Of a DNA stretch of 64,000 nucleotides, positions 10,190 through 21,779 are shown piece by piece. Location: NCBI GenBank assembly GCA_012845835.1, contig JABAKD010000002.1, positions 6,554,103-6,618,102 of the forward strand. Reading direction: 5' to 3'. The stretch is from Undaria pinnatifida. Its lineage: Eukaryota; Sar; Phaeophyceae; Laminariales; Alariaceae. The translations under genes were made by a program, and so were the position numbers. The number at the start of each line of letters is the position of its first letter. Position 1 is the stretch's first letter. The notes beneath the pieces are model-generated. The model made no database searches and was not told the DNA's origin. It saw only the letters and a program-made list of their open reading frames with translations.

Positions 10190-12479
10190 TATCCAGCTAG
10201 GGTCATCTCCGACCTATTGCTAAAACTACTTCCCATGTCGAAATCGAAATGGTTAGAACTTCTGACATTGGCTTCGTAGCATAGTTGAACTGTTTTCGAA
10301 TATGGGTGGCGATTTTCCGCTATTCGACATGAAATCGGAAATCGTGAATAAAATGGTTCAAAATGAACGAACAAGTGGTTGAGAAAATCGGAAACGTACG
10401 AAGAATAATGAAAACTATCAACGGCAGAAAACACGCTAACAAATCAAACATTTCGTTTCTACCCGGCAATTCTCCAGATCAAATGACTGAGTAAGGCGAT
10501 CTACCTTGTGCACGATCCAAACTTAACCTATGGCGCAAATTCCCACACGCGGTCGCTGAATGCGCCGACCGCCAAGCGTTATTTGCAAGTAAGTGTAAGA
10601 AAACGAAAAGAATCACTACAACAGTGATATACGTATCATACCATGGTTTGGTCGACACCGCTGCGTACGGTATTCTGCAAGGTATGTATTGTTCTCGAGA
10701 TGGCCAACCCGATGCAACTGGATGTCATGCGCCAAAACCACGTAAAGCCAAACAAATTATGGTGGGATAAATCCACGAAGATCTTGTTTTCGAAAACACA
10801 ACCTTCTCAATGTTGTCGGCGAGTTGACGTAAATTCCTAGCTAGTATCGGTCGGATTGTCCTACACGCCGTGTTCTTTTTCCTCAAAAATATTACGTTGG
10901 CTGCCGCCCAGGATTGGTGAGCGAATTTCCCTGATTATGTTCCCCACCCACCCTTCCCTCTCGGTTCATTTTACCCTGCAGCCTTGACCAGCGCCCCGAT
11001 CGAGTCACTCCACCGCCTGCCCTGCTATACAGCTGCTGTACTCGCGCTGCAACAACTGTGCGTGATTCTGCGTCTGGTATTTCCGTCTGTCGCGAGCTCC
11101 GTGTTCTGATGTGAGTGACGTTGGAGTTCTGCTGGTAACATACGGTTTTCATTACACGGCGCCGTGCGGGATCCCAGTTTTCTGTACTATTGATAGTGCG
11201 ATATGTTGTCCTCGCGTTCACAGCACCCAGCCGATGTGCTGTTGTTGTCAAACCCACTATCCGAACATTCCCAAGATAGCACGACGTACACATAAACCCT
11301 ATGGTTGGCGAAGACAAGCTACCCTGTTGCCGTCATGTAAAGCCAACTACCTATTCCCGGCATATAGTCCACTTAGTTGATGTGACGTCAGGAATGTGTT
11401 ACATGCGGCCTCGTTTTGTCTCAGCAGCGACGGATGGACTAGAAACGCGTTTTGTACGATTCATCGGGGACCAACCGCCACATTCATGTTGGCCGCACGA
11501 CATACTCGACTAGGTAGGGCCTGGGTCGCGTTTAACGTTGGAGCAGGGTCGAAATAAGGCTGTTGATGAAGGCGGCCGAAGCAACAATTGCGGTAGCGGT
11601 GCATGTATACGAAACGGTGCTGAACTCAGAATCGATCTTTACGCAAAAAAAAGAGATACCATATCAGGTACGAGGGGTGTAATTCCGTCGATAGGTGATG
11701 ACATGCAACGACAGGCTGATTCAAGTCAACCGACGGAAATTATTCCCCGGCGAATTTCCATGTCAATTTTCTTATTCAAACCGTGAAATGTTGCACACAT
11801 CTTCTATGTGCAGTTGCTAAGACATAACCTGTCGGGGGTTTAGCTTATTTTCTTTTTCGGCTGATTTGAACGGTACTCGAGAGTTTTGGGAAATACAATA
11901 ACAACAAAAACAGCAACAACAACAACAGCAACAACAACAACAACGACGACGACGACAACAACAACGACAACAACAACAACAACAACAACGAAGGTCAGGC
12001 CTCGGGATGGGCATATATAGTCTATAGAAGACGTGTGAAAAATGTCAGGACCTATCGCTCACAAACGGCGAGGACATTGTTTCTTACTTTTTTTGTGCGT
12101 AAACCGGGTAAGATGTTTTTTTTCATGGCTTGGCTTTAGTGTAGGATACATCTTTCGTCGCTATATATTCAGCTTAATATTGAACATACGCAGGACAGAC
12201 ATTCATTTTGTTGATCGGAAAATCTACGGGCATGCCTTGGAGTGCATATAATCGGGTCGCGGAAAAGGTACGGCGCAATCGGTTGCACGCCTCGGTAAAC
12301 AAGTCTGAATATTATTGAAATATTTGAAGGCCTGTCATTGGTCGATACGAATTTCGCCCCTAAAACAGCCCGAGGCCGTTATAATAAATAAACGGCCGTG
12401 TCATCCTCTCCCACTGGTCATGTAGGTCTTTAACTAGATATTGCGAGCGGCATTCGTGGGGGACAGAGTGTCCGATTTT
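10190..12479. other. Intergenic: decayed repeat-like DNA
   Basis: Contains short frames kept in all units, such as plus 10643-10840 and minus 10892-11317. The latter is similar in translation to minus 20249-20521 of the same unit (shared VTHIRTR/IAHTRT-like and GRWSRLQGK/GAGQDFRAK-like blocks), so both look like remnants of one once-coding repeat. No family recognised. Confidence 0.4.
11896..11990. repeat. (CAA)n/(CGA)n microsatellite
   Basis: About 95 bp of interrupted CAA, CAG and CGA triplets. Lengths differ between units (about 58 bp in B, about 125 bp in C), showing slippage since duplication. The Cys-rich frame on the other strand is an artefact of the repeat. Confidence 0.9.
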
Positions 12480-13250
12480 TTACTTGAACAAACCTGTGAT
12501 GGTAATTTCCTATGGGACGGGGGGGAGTGGCGTACCCATGTGTCGCTTGCCGAAGTCATTTGACCATTGACCACACGCATCCCTTTCGACACGAAGCACC
12601 GTTCCTACTCCTAATAGAGACACCTCCAACATCTAGGCGCTCATTGCGCTTCTTCCATACACTACATGGAAACTGTTTGCTTATCCTATTCCCGTCCTGT
12701 TTCGCCACCATGTATCTCCTAGGATAGCGATCGTTTTCTCGCAACTTTCTAGTCTACCAAACTCTTCTACATCACATATGTGTCTGATTTTCCATCTCCT
12801 CTAAGCACCCCGCACCTCCTTGTACACTTCACATTTTCCTAATATGTGAGTCCTATGCTCTATTGTTGTGCCACACGGGCACATACTGGTAGCCGCGTCC
12901 TTCTCCTCCCGAGTACTGGTTTACTGGTACTCTCTTTCTTCTTTCTGGTGGTTCCAGATCCCCTACACGAAATCGCAGTTTCAGCTTTTTCGCGTAGTCC
13001 ACTGGGCCGTGCAGATACGTGATAATTCCAATACCTTCCCTCAAGCCCCCGTATATCTCTAAGTGCTTCTCCTCTTTCACCTTATTCTTAACTACCTTAT
13101 GGGGGGGGCTGTTGACAAGATTCACATATAATTTGGAAAAGTACGGATGGCGCGAAGAGAGGCCTTGCAACTACTGTTCAATATATATTCTGGTGCCGCG
13201 GTGGTCGGTCAAAACGTGTGACATACATCCCCAGCTGCATCAATCACTCC
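12480..13250 (-). mobile_element. Non-LTR retrotransposon ORF2 3' remnant (unit A)
   Basis: The minus strand encodes, in several frames, a stretch resembling the C-terminal end of LINE reverse transcriptases: a KLKLRFRVGDLEPPERRKR segment, then a C-x-C-x8-H-x4-C knuckle (CPCG...H...C), then an EEFGRLES...KTIAILG block. Frameshifts and stops separate these blocks, so it is dead. The 5' part, including the RT catalytic core, is absent. About 110 bp present in units B and C is deleted here near 13183. It ends within 200 bp of the epimerase start codon on the opposite strand. Family assignment is from motif pattern only. Confidence 0.5.
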
Positions 13251-13447
13251 CGTGCACATAACACGTACATATGCTGGCATAACCGTGCTACAAAGCCCTG
13301 TGACGGGTTTGTACGTCCTTGACATTCACGGGCTTCCTCCGTGCACTTCTTTTGAACACCCGGATCTCAACGACCAGCGAACGAAGCTAAGCCCCAGCTC
13401 AACACCGCAGCAGGCACCACCTCTTCCTAACAACACATCGCACCAAC

Positions 13448-16400
13448 ATGACGACGGGCCTTGGAAAAGCGGTGGTCCTGGGCATGCTCGCTTTCAAGAT
13501 GGCCGCATCACAAGACACGGAGTCACCGAACGAGTCTATCCCTAAGCCGGAGTGCGATGCAAGCATCCCGGTTTCGATTCGGTACTCGTCGGCCACTGCG
13601 CGGTTATACGTTGTGTCGGCGGACGGTAATGCCCGTGGAGGCTGTGTGACATTGGCACAAATATGGGAAGAACGAAGAGGCAAGGCACCATTGTATGCCG
13701 TCGACGCCCAGAGCGGGAATATAACGAACAGCGCGACAGGGACGTGGTTGCTCACCGAAGAACTGTTCGTGCAGGACGGAATTACTCTCCAGGTGAGCAG
13801 CTGTTTTCCGTTTTCCTGTCTGACGCGTGCTACGATAGAGGTGCACCATTTTGTTTCAGAATCATCCTCAATTTGGGAGAATAAGACCCTCTTCCGAAAA
13901 TACAAATATTTGGAGAAAAACAAAACTAATGAAGAAATCCCATGGCCTAGGTGCACAACGAGAAAGAATCAAGCAAAAAGCAAAATGAACCTACTTCCGA
14001 CAAATTTGGAATTATGGAGCCCCGTCATTCGACAATCATTTCAGACGTAAAAGTGCTACCTATGTCGTAGAACGTATCGTCTTACGGTGTATTTACCTTT
14101 TAAAAATCAAAGGACTGTGAGTATGCTTTCCTGCATGGCTGAGGCCAACAACGAACGCCATCATCCTGGCTTGCAAGAGGTCAGGTTTACCCACACGTAC
14201 GCTGTGTCTTCCCACCGTTTCAATATTTTCAAATGCCGACGATGATGATAATCGCGTCTTGTGTGTGTTTCAGTTTGTCAACGGAGCATTACACGGACCG
14301 GTCTTGCTTCAATTTGGTCGTCCCCGCTTGTTTCGTTCATGTTCAGGTGCACGGGACCTCGGCCGGTGGCGATGCTAACGAACTACGTCTCCTCAGTACG
14401 AGCGACACTTTCATCAACCTGCGCGCTCACGGCGGAAGCCTTGATTTCTTGAGCACCAAGGTACGCCGTACGCTCTGAATCATGCGTCGGCTCGGCCAAC
14501 GTCACACTTCGTTCGACACTCGTCTTTGTAGACTCTGACAGCGTTCTGTTATGTACACGTAGTTGTGTGGCCGCGATGCGTTATTGCCCCAACAGGCTTG
14601 ATTATCGGGAAACCCAGTGCAGCGTGCCGCGCGTTACTTATTCTAGGTGCTACCTTTGCGAAACGCCAACTTATATTCTATATTTTCGTCGTGATGGCGC
14701 ATAGATGCCGTTATGTAGTTTACGTACCGGGAAACGACGACGGAGGCAGTATCGTTGACTATTCTATGAGTCCATACAAGTTCCAATAACCACTTTGACG
14801 CTGTTTGATGTCGATTTTGTTCGCTATGATCTCTGTCATGGCCACAGGCGTCCATAACGACTATCTTCTATCGTGTTGTAGGTTACCCTTCCGCCCCCCT
14901 CTCTCTGCCCGCTTTGAACGCCAGGCCAGCTGTCGGACTGCTGCCAATGTGCGTCGCTCTATATAATATTGCCGTGCTCTCGTCCTCATCGTCCCCCCGT
15001 CATGTCAGGTGTTCTCGTGGGACACCTCCACCAACGCCCCCGACGATGATCAAGAAGACGGTCGGTCGTACGTCAGCGCCGTCTCGGAAGTCATCACTGA
15101 CAACAACCAGACATGCCGAGGCAGGGCCAAGAAGAACATGGGAGAGGCGCGGATGGACATCGAGGACAGCGAAATGGGCTACCTTGGGTACCAAGGAAGC
15201 GAGGCCTACGGTCTAACGTGGAAGGTGAGATGTGCATCAACCGTCCTGGTATGAACAAGCTCAGCACGGTATCCGTAGAAAACTTTCACCGATATGCCGT
15301 TGTAACACAGCTAATACCTCACATATCTCGGAATCCGACGTGTCGACCACGGCCACCTACAGTATGTTATAATGGACGTTACGCTGATATTATGGTCATC
15401 ATAACCTTTGCCGGAACTCCATCCAAGGTTTCGTCATATTTCCCAACCGACACCCTCAAGCCTTTCACAGGTTTTGAAAATATCGTTGACCAGTATCATC
15501 AAGCAATGCACGGAGCTGGTCCCGACGGTTAGCCCTATTGAACGCACGTGATTACCATTTTGACGGATTGGAGCGCAACAGAGCTGATAAAGTAATCTGC
15601 TATTATACTACTGCATATGAATGAGCAAATTGAAAAAATATCTCCTTGTCCCACCCGCGGTCGATCTTCACTTGGACACATCGATCTTCTGACCAGGTCC
15701 GTGGGTTCTGCGTCAACAAGAGTAACCGCGATGTGTTCGACCATGTCAACGTCTACGGTAACATCTACGATTCCGACATCCACCACAACAACTTCGGGGT
15801 CTACACGTACGGCCACCAGCAGGGAGACTGGAGGAGGAACAAGATGCACAACAACAAGGGGTACGGCTTTGATCCCCACGACGACAGCGACTTCCTCACC
15901 ATCCACGACAACGAGGTCTACGACAACGGGTACCACGGCATCATCGCCTCCAAGCGCTGCAACGGAGTGTCCATCCAGGTACGACGCGTTTGGTGTTCCT
16001 CAGTCGGTATGTGTAGCAGAACGCAAAAGAAAATATCAAGGCATTGTCTTACCGAACGTGTTGGTTTGAGCCAATGCTACGACACCCACACATTGGAGGT
16101 CCACTAACACGCCAAGAATCTCCCTGCCGCGCAAGACTCTGAGCGTTCTCACCAGCACGAGCGGGGTAAACATACATGGTTCATAACAAATATTGGGCCA
16201 GAATGCCGACTGACCAATCAAGCTTATTTTCGTTGTCGACGTTCAGGGAAATGAGGTGTACGGCGGTGCTTCGACGTCTGCTGGCATATTCCTTCACCGG
16301 AGCAGCGACGACGCCGTTGTCAAGGGTGAGCAGCCAGGCGGACAGGATAGCACGCCCCTTACTATGTTGGTCACATTTCCTGAGCAGCGATATGCACAGG

Positions 16401-17705
16401 AGTTATTCGTGGTGCAGGCCACCTCCACATAACGGAAGGAACGCTTACATCATCCTCGCCGCGGTAGTGCTCGTTGTGTCGTTGAATGCTTAGCAGCCGT
16501 GGGGGTCTTGTACAAGTGTGGTGGTATGCCTCTCGCCGGAGTTTGTTCCAGCTAAGAGCTTGCCTATCGAAATAGTGCGGGGATCCCCATGCGAAGAGGT
16601 CGCGGCCTACATGTGCACCACTAATCTCCTGTAGGGGACATATCAAGACTCGATACTACACGTTACAACTAAACCGTGTCAACGGATGGTCGGGACCGAT
16701 GGAAGAGCCAATCATGAATATGGCCCTTCAGGAGTGCCGACAATCGATGTTGGCCCGACTGAGTACTGCTGGTATTTCGAAGCACCTATACCTCTGTGCG
16801 TATCCAGATTTACTCGGTACCAGCTAACTGTTGTTATCGTTGCCGCCTCTCTTTTCGAACTCGACCCCACCCTACTTCGACCCCGCGCCAGGAAACTATG
16901 TCCACGACAATGGCGACGCCGGACTGGCAATGATGGAGTCATTCAATGCCGACGTGTCCAACAACGTCTTCGAGAACAACAAATATGGCGTGAGAATCTC
17001 CGTAGGGTGCGGCCACAACGTCTTCTCCAAGAACGCCATTAGCGGCTCTGCCAAGTGAGATCATATTCTATTGTCCGAATCAGAGGCAGCGAGTATAACC
17101 CTTTGTACTCTCTTTCATGCGTAACGCATGCGTCTATCTCGTGTACACTCAGCCACGACTGTGTTTAATGCGTCTATTGTCTACGTGCGATGCACGTCAA
17201 ACCACTAGGTTATCTTAAATCAGCACTGTACCAACGGCGGTGTTGCTCGCCATGTGCGTTGAAGCTGTGTCCGTGCACCCGTGACTCCATTCCATCCCAT
17301 TACAACCTCGTTGCGATATACACGCAAATGCCAATCATCAAGGACAAAATTGACCAACTATACCTTCTGCGCCTTACTGTTGCTTGTCAACATTTCCTGC
17401 TCAGATACAACGCCTACTCGTACCTTGGATCCGACGCACCCCACGTGGTCGAGTCGGGGCGGTCCCAGGACAACCTATTCCAGGAAAACACCATCGTCGG
17501 AAGCCTAGAGACCCTCAAGATCATGGATGCCGACGGTACCCAGTTTGTCGGCAACTCGTTTGAGGAGGCTGTGACTATCCGTTTCGATGATGCGGCGAGA
17601 ACCGTGATGTCAGGCAACACTGGTCTCAACAACACCAAACTGAAGGTCAACAATGGCGCTACGTTCGACGAGAGATCTGATTACGGTTTCGAGCCTGTCT
17701 GCTAA
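13448..17705 (+). CDS. ManC5-E: Mannuronan C5-epimerase, copy A (7 exons)
   Basis: Alginate-modifying enzyme that epimerises D-mannuronate to L-guluronate within the polymer, probably in the secretory pathway or cell wall. Exons: 13448-13792, 14347-14460, 15009-15224, 15697-15978, 16247-16325, 16892-17054, 17405-17705, giving 499 codons plus TAA. All six introns are GT-AG, phases 0,0,0,0,1,2. Residues about 5-20 form a hydrophobic stretch consistent with a signal peptide ending near AAS-Q. Exons 4-7 carry Asn/Asp/Gly-rich repeats typical of a right-handed beta-helix. Exon 4 contains DPHD (284-287), the epimerase catalytic motif; R312 lies 26 residues after H286, the spacing I recall for the His/Arg pair of bacterial AlgG. 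The ATG follows a leader shared with the pseudogene. Copy-specific residues are N126, E454 and R490. No lesion seen; substrate preference cannot be read from sequence. Confidence 0.93.
13848..14072 (+). repeat. Dispersed repeat inside intron 1 (unit A)
   Basis: Second copy in this unit of the repeat at 9811-10032, in the sense orientation within intron 1. It keeps the CTCAATTTGGGAG, AATCCCATGG and GGAGCCCCGTC blocks. Its presence in all three intact genes dates it before the amplification. Confidence 0.65.
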
Positions 17706-20699
17706 ACCAAGTTGATAGGCAGCGTGTGTGCCAAGAGCAGTGCCTCACACTGTCTCCTCTCACGTATAAAACGCCTAGTCTAACCCCCCATAGTGGTGTT
17801 GTTGTATGTTGTGCTCCCTTGCATCTCCGCCGCACGCTCATGGTGCCGTGTAAGGGACAACCCACCCACCCTCAGCATATGGCCACCAGTACTCATAGCT
17901 AGCTGTTGAGGGCTTTTTCGGGGTAGAGCCAAATATTGAGGCCTTTGGAGATTGGGAAGGAAGTGCGTTTGCTGTTATCCATCAAATTATCACCTGCGTG
18001 TGTGCATCTCACACACATGGTGTCGTTGTCTTCCGTCGTCCAGTCGGAGTTGCGGGAAAATTATATGTGTGGTTATGATCTACACACCCTGTCGGATCTT
18101 GCCAGCACGTTTGGAGCAGTGAGTGCGGCAGTGAGTATTTAGAATGGTGCAGTTTGAAATAGTGGCGGGGGCTAATATGCGAAGCAACAGTGATTGCTTC
18201 GCAAATGTTGTGGTTATTGTCGGGAAATTCTCAAGAAGTGCAATCGGAAGGATAAATAGTTGCGGGCGGAGCTTTCTGATGTTGATTCCAATGTGTTCGA
18301 GATATGTGTGAGAGTAGCCTGAATGGATATGTTGTATACGGTATCTGTATGAAGTATTACCGTTTCCTGACGATGAAAATCCCGCAAAATCGACACCGCG
18401 GCAGGGTTGTTGTCAGTTGCCACCCGAACGTAATTTCGAAGCTGTACACCGGTCGCAGTTACGACGTAAGGCTCTCACTGCCGAGGCGTTCTGGGCGCAA
18501 GCGAGGGTAGTTTACACCACACGATACAAAGACGTCGTTCATTCCGTGGCGGGTGGCAATGCACCAGCACAGGGACAATACCCCCGGAGGGGTGAATTCC
18601 TGATTGCCAGCATAAAGCACTAGCTGGTACTAAGGGGATGCCACCGGCCTAAGTATTTGTGAGGACGAACACACCCCGAACACGCGCGATCGATTTATCA
18701 CACAAAGCCTGCAATTGTACGTTTTTTGTGAAATCCTCGGCCTCATGGCTGAAGTCTATTTCTGTGTTTCAAAACAAGCACGGGCGTGGCTCGGTGCCTT
18801 CTACGTACTGCTGCATTGGCATACTGGATCACGGTGGCCTGTATTTTGTATGATGTTCTGACCTGGGCATCCCGTAGGTTTCGTTCGCGCAAGTATGTTT
18901 GGAGAAGTGTCTGGCTGAGGGTTAAGGCGAGACATTTGAGTAGTCATGAGGAGTCATGCTTGATGTCGTATTGCTCCGTTTGTGTATGTCGAAGTGAGTG
19001 TTGTACCACCTTCAGGGTGTAGGGTCCGCTTGATGACACACTTTGTGAGTGGAGCTTTCGTTGTTTGTTGCGATATGTTTAGGGAGCTTGCATACTTTAA
19101 AGAGTATTTCTTGTGAAACTGCGGAGCATCAGAAAAATTGAACGTTGCAGAAGAGTGCGTTGATGGCTATTACCCGGATGGATACAGTTTTACACCTTCA
19201 CCCGTGTTTGGGTATGTGCGGGCGTAGCGCAGCCAACTGTCAGCGAGCCGCATGCGTAGCTGGATCTCGAGTACTGCGTTGGTGGAAGACAGTTGCACCC
19301 CTCCCATTTTCAGAGGGGTGTACACTTGATATTATGCAACGCACCATACATCACAATGTATCGTATACAACCTCAGGCTGGGTTCGTTGAACAGCTAACT
19401 CACCACCTCAGCATCCAGGGCATTACCGCAGATGGTGGCCCTGCCTCTGGTAACAACGTCATATTTCCATCGACTGCGAAAGACCCTCATTATTGATAAT
19501 ATTTCGAGTTGCATTGCCACTTTCGACACAACTATCTCAGCCTCCTGCAACAATCTCCGGTGTATTTCGCGCACACGTTTACCGTAGTACGCGCGATCGG
19601 AGTATCACACACAGTTTGCAAAGATAATTTCGACAAAATCTTCGATCTCACAGCTGGAGTGCATTTTCATTTTTACAATATATATTTATATATATAGGGT
19701 CTCGAACCAGAAGGTGCAATACATATTGCCGATACCATTACGCGTGTCGTAGGAGAGAGGTGGGTCAGCAGCGAAAATAGGGTGTATGTGCCAAAGTAGG
19801 AGAGAGGTGGGTCAGCAGCGAAAATAGGGTGTATGTGCCAAAATCTTTGTTATATACAGCTTGCAAAGATGAGTTTCGACAAAATATTCGATCTCACGGC
19901 TGGAGTGTATTTTAATATTCATATAATATACATTCTGGATTTTAGAAGCACTCCTTTCGCTCACCCGAAGCCACTGGTGCTCCTGTGCCAAAACTACAAG
20001 CATCTACTATCCAACGCATACCTGGTGCGTCATAAATATGAAACAAATGCCCATGGCCTAAAATGTGTCGTTACCGAAATACTCATTTTCAAAAACAATA
20101 TCTTGTATTTTCCCCTGCGGTAATGGCTGGCACTGGTTGGTCAACCTATGCACCATACTATGTTGATGTTTTGGTTGCCACCTGCGGCCGGCCGGGAAAA
20201 TGGCCTGATCCCGTTCCCCATCCACACGCCTAGCTCTAAACTACACGTCTACCTCTGCCTCCATTTCGCCCTAAAATCTTGACCAGCGCCTAGATCGAAC
20301 CGTTTCACACCCATCTCTCCTACTACCGCACTCTGTGCTGCTATATTTGCATGCAGGTTCTGTACCTGACAGTTCATCCCTCCTGAGCCTGGCGTTCTCG
20401 TGTGAGCGATATGGCAGTGTTGCCGGAGGATATTGCTTCGCCCCGTCTCCATAGGACGACGTAGTGCGAAATCACCGGTATCGTGCAGTGGAGCAACACG
20501 CGTTCGTATTGACAACCGCACATACTAAGTATACTGTTGATCAAAACCTGCACACCGGGCGCGAACAGCAATGGCACACGTGTCAAAGGTCATGGTTGAC
20601 GAACATTAACAACAACACCACGTATATCCATGCATGCACATTCATCGATGCGGGAGCGGTTCTACGATATGTCACAGTGTCGTCTTCACACCATCGACA
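17706..20699. other. Intergenic 3' of epimerase gene A
   Basis: No gene recognised. A coding-like stretch at about 18363-18590 (+; QLPPERN then EAVHRSQLRRKAL) is largely kept in unit B (about 39215-39430) and may be transposon debris. CACGG at 18830-18834 is the empty site matching the unit B copia insertion. A 47-bp direct duplication lies at 19751-19842. Around 20250-20520 lies the paralogue of the degenerate segment at 10892-11317. Confidence 0.45.
19751..19842. repeat. 47-bp tandem duplication
   Basis: The block starting AGGAGAGAGGTGGGTCAGCA occurs twice with a 47-bp period here, but once in unit B (about 46993-47035), so it arose after duplication. Confidence 0.9.
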
Positions 20700-21110
20700 A
20701 TAGACAGCAATGGTTTATTGCGTCGACCATAGACGAGGGGGGCAATCAATCGGTATAATCGTCAGCGACAACGGATTGTGAAAGGTGTCTACCGATGGAT
20801 ACTGTCGGCGACAGTAGATTGTGGAAGGTGTCTATCTATAGATATTGTCGTCTATAATATCGTGGGAGGCGTCTATCAATAGATATTGTCGTCGACAATT
20901 GATTGTTGGAGGGTTCTATGGACAGACATTGTCGTCGACAATATATTGTCGAAAGCGTCTATCGGTAGATATTGTTGTCGACAACAATAGATTGTTGAAG
21001 GTCTCTATCGATAGCTAATGTCGTCGAAAATAGATTGTGGAAGGTGTCCATCGATAGGCCTTGTCGTTCGCAATGAATTGTGCAGGCTGTCCATCGACAG
21101 CCATTCGCGG
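20700..21110. repeat. Minisatellite of about 50-60 bp period
   Basis: Six to seven diverged copies of a unit containing CTATCGATAGA, TATTGTCGTCGACAA and TAGATTGTGGAAGGTG. Both the ATCGAT and GTCGAC cores are palindromic. The same array occurs at 47810-48240. Confidence 0.8.
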
Positions 21111-21779
21111 CTTTGTGGGGTGGCGGACTTCGTGGTTTTGAAGAACAGCAACGATAGTGCATTGTTGAAACAATAGTTTCAGGTATAGACGGTGCTGTAC
21201 TGTTGGGAGATGAAGAGCAACAACGCAGAGGGGCAGAGCCGTTCCGACTGGGAGAGTGCTTCTGAAGTACCGCTTCCAAGACATCCGTTGTTGACGCAAG
21301 TACGGCCTGCTGCCTAGCGTCCATAGGTTTCAAACGAGAGGCATTACCAACGATACAGTTCACAGTAGCAGTAGCAATTTTACGACAAAATACGTACTAT
21401 ACACAGGCAATTCGACAAACCTCCCGCTGGAACCCCAATTGTACACGCAAAATTCATCAATCAATCGGCTTATCGTTTCCCGAAACAAGCAGCTCACTAG
21501 ACTATATTTTACCCGTTTGTAATGAGGTAGTTTTTTGTTCAGGCAGAAACCTTCTTCGTACCGGGTTGCGTACACAGGGTTCCATTACTGTCTGTCTTGT
21601 CTGTCTGTCTGTCTGTCTGGCTGTCGGTTTGGTGTGTACTATGTTGACATTTGTGGTTTTACGTTATTGCGAGCGCTGCAAGAGGCCGATTTCCACAAAC
21701 CCGGCATATATAGAAGTAGGCGAGTGTGTGCGATCGCGTGGGATGTGTAGGATCTAACCCAACATATTATCAACACATT
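21111..21779. other. Intergenic between minisatellite blocks
   Basis: The minus frame near 20959-21363 is partly kept in unit B (48085-48405 and 48231-48692) but matches no family I know. A short TGTC microsatellite lies at about 21598-21625. No supported gene. Confidence 0.4.

Noticed and set aside
11817-12014. Cys-rich minus-strand frame
   Set aside because: Translation of the CAA/CGA microsatellite; composition artefact.
13399-13956. 185-codon minus-strand frame opposite epimerase exon 1, open in all three units
   Set aside because: It overlaps a well-supported exon, extends into intron 1 and shows no domain. Conservation follows from the sense exon.
15535-16069. Val-rich minus frame and Ser/Thr-rich plus frame over epimerase exon 4
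   Set aside because: Both are alternative-frame readings of the repetitive Asn/Asp/His-rich catalytic exon.
20700-21110. Possible CRISPR-like array
   Set aside because: Repeats are diverged, spacers are not unique and the context is eukaryotic; it is a minisatellite.
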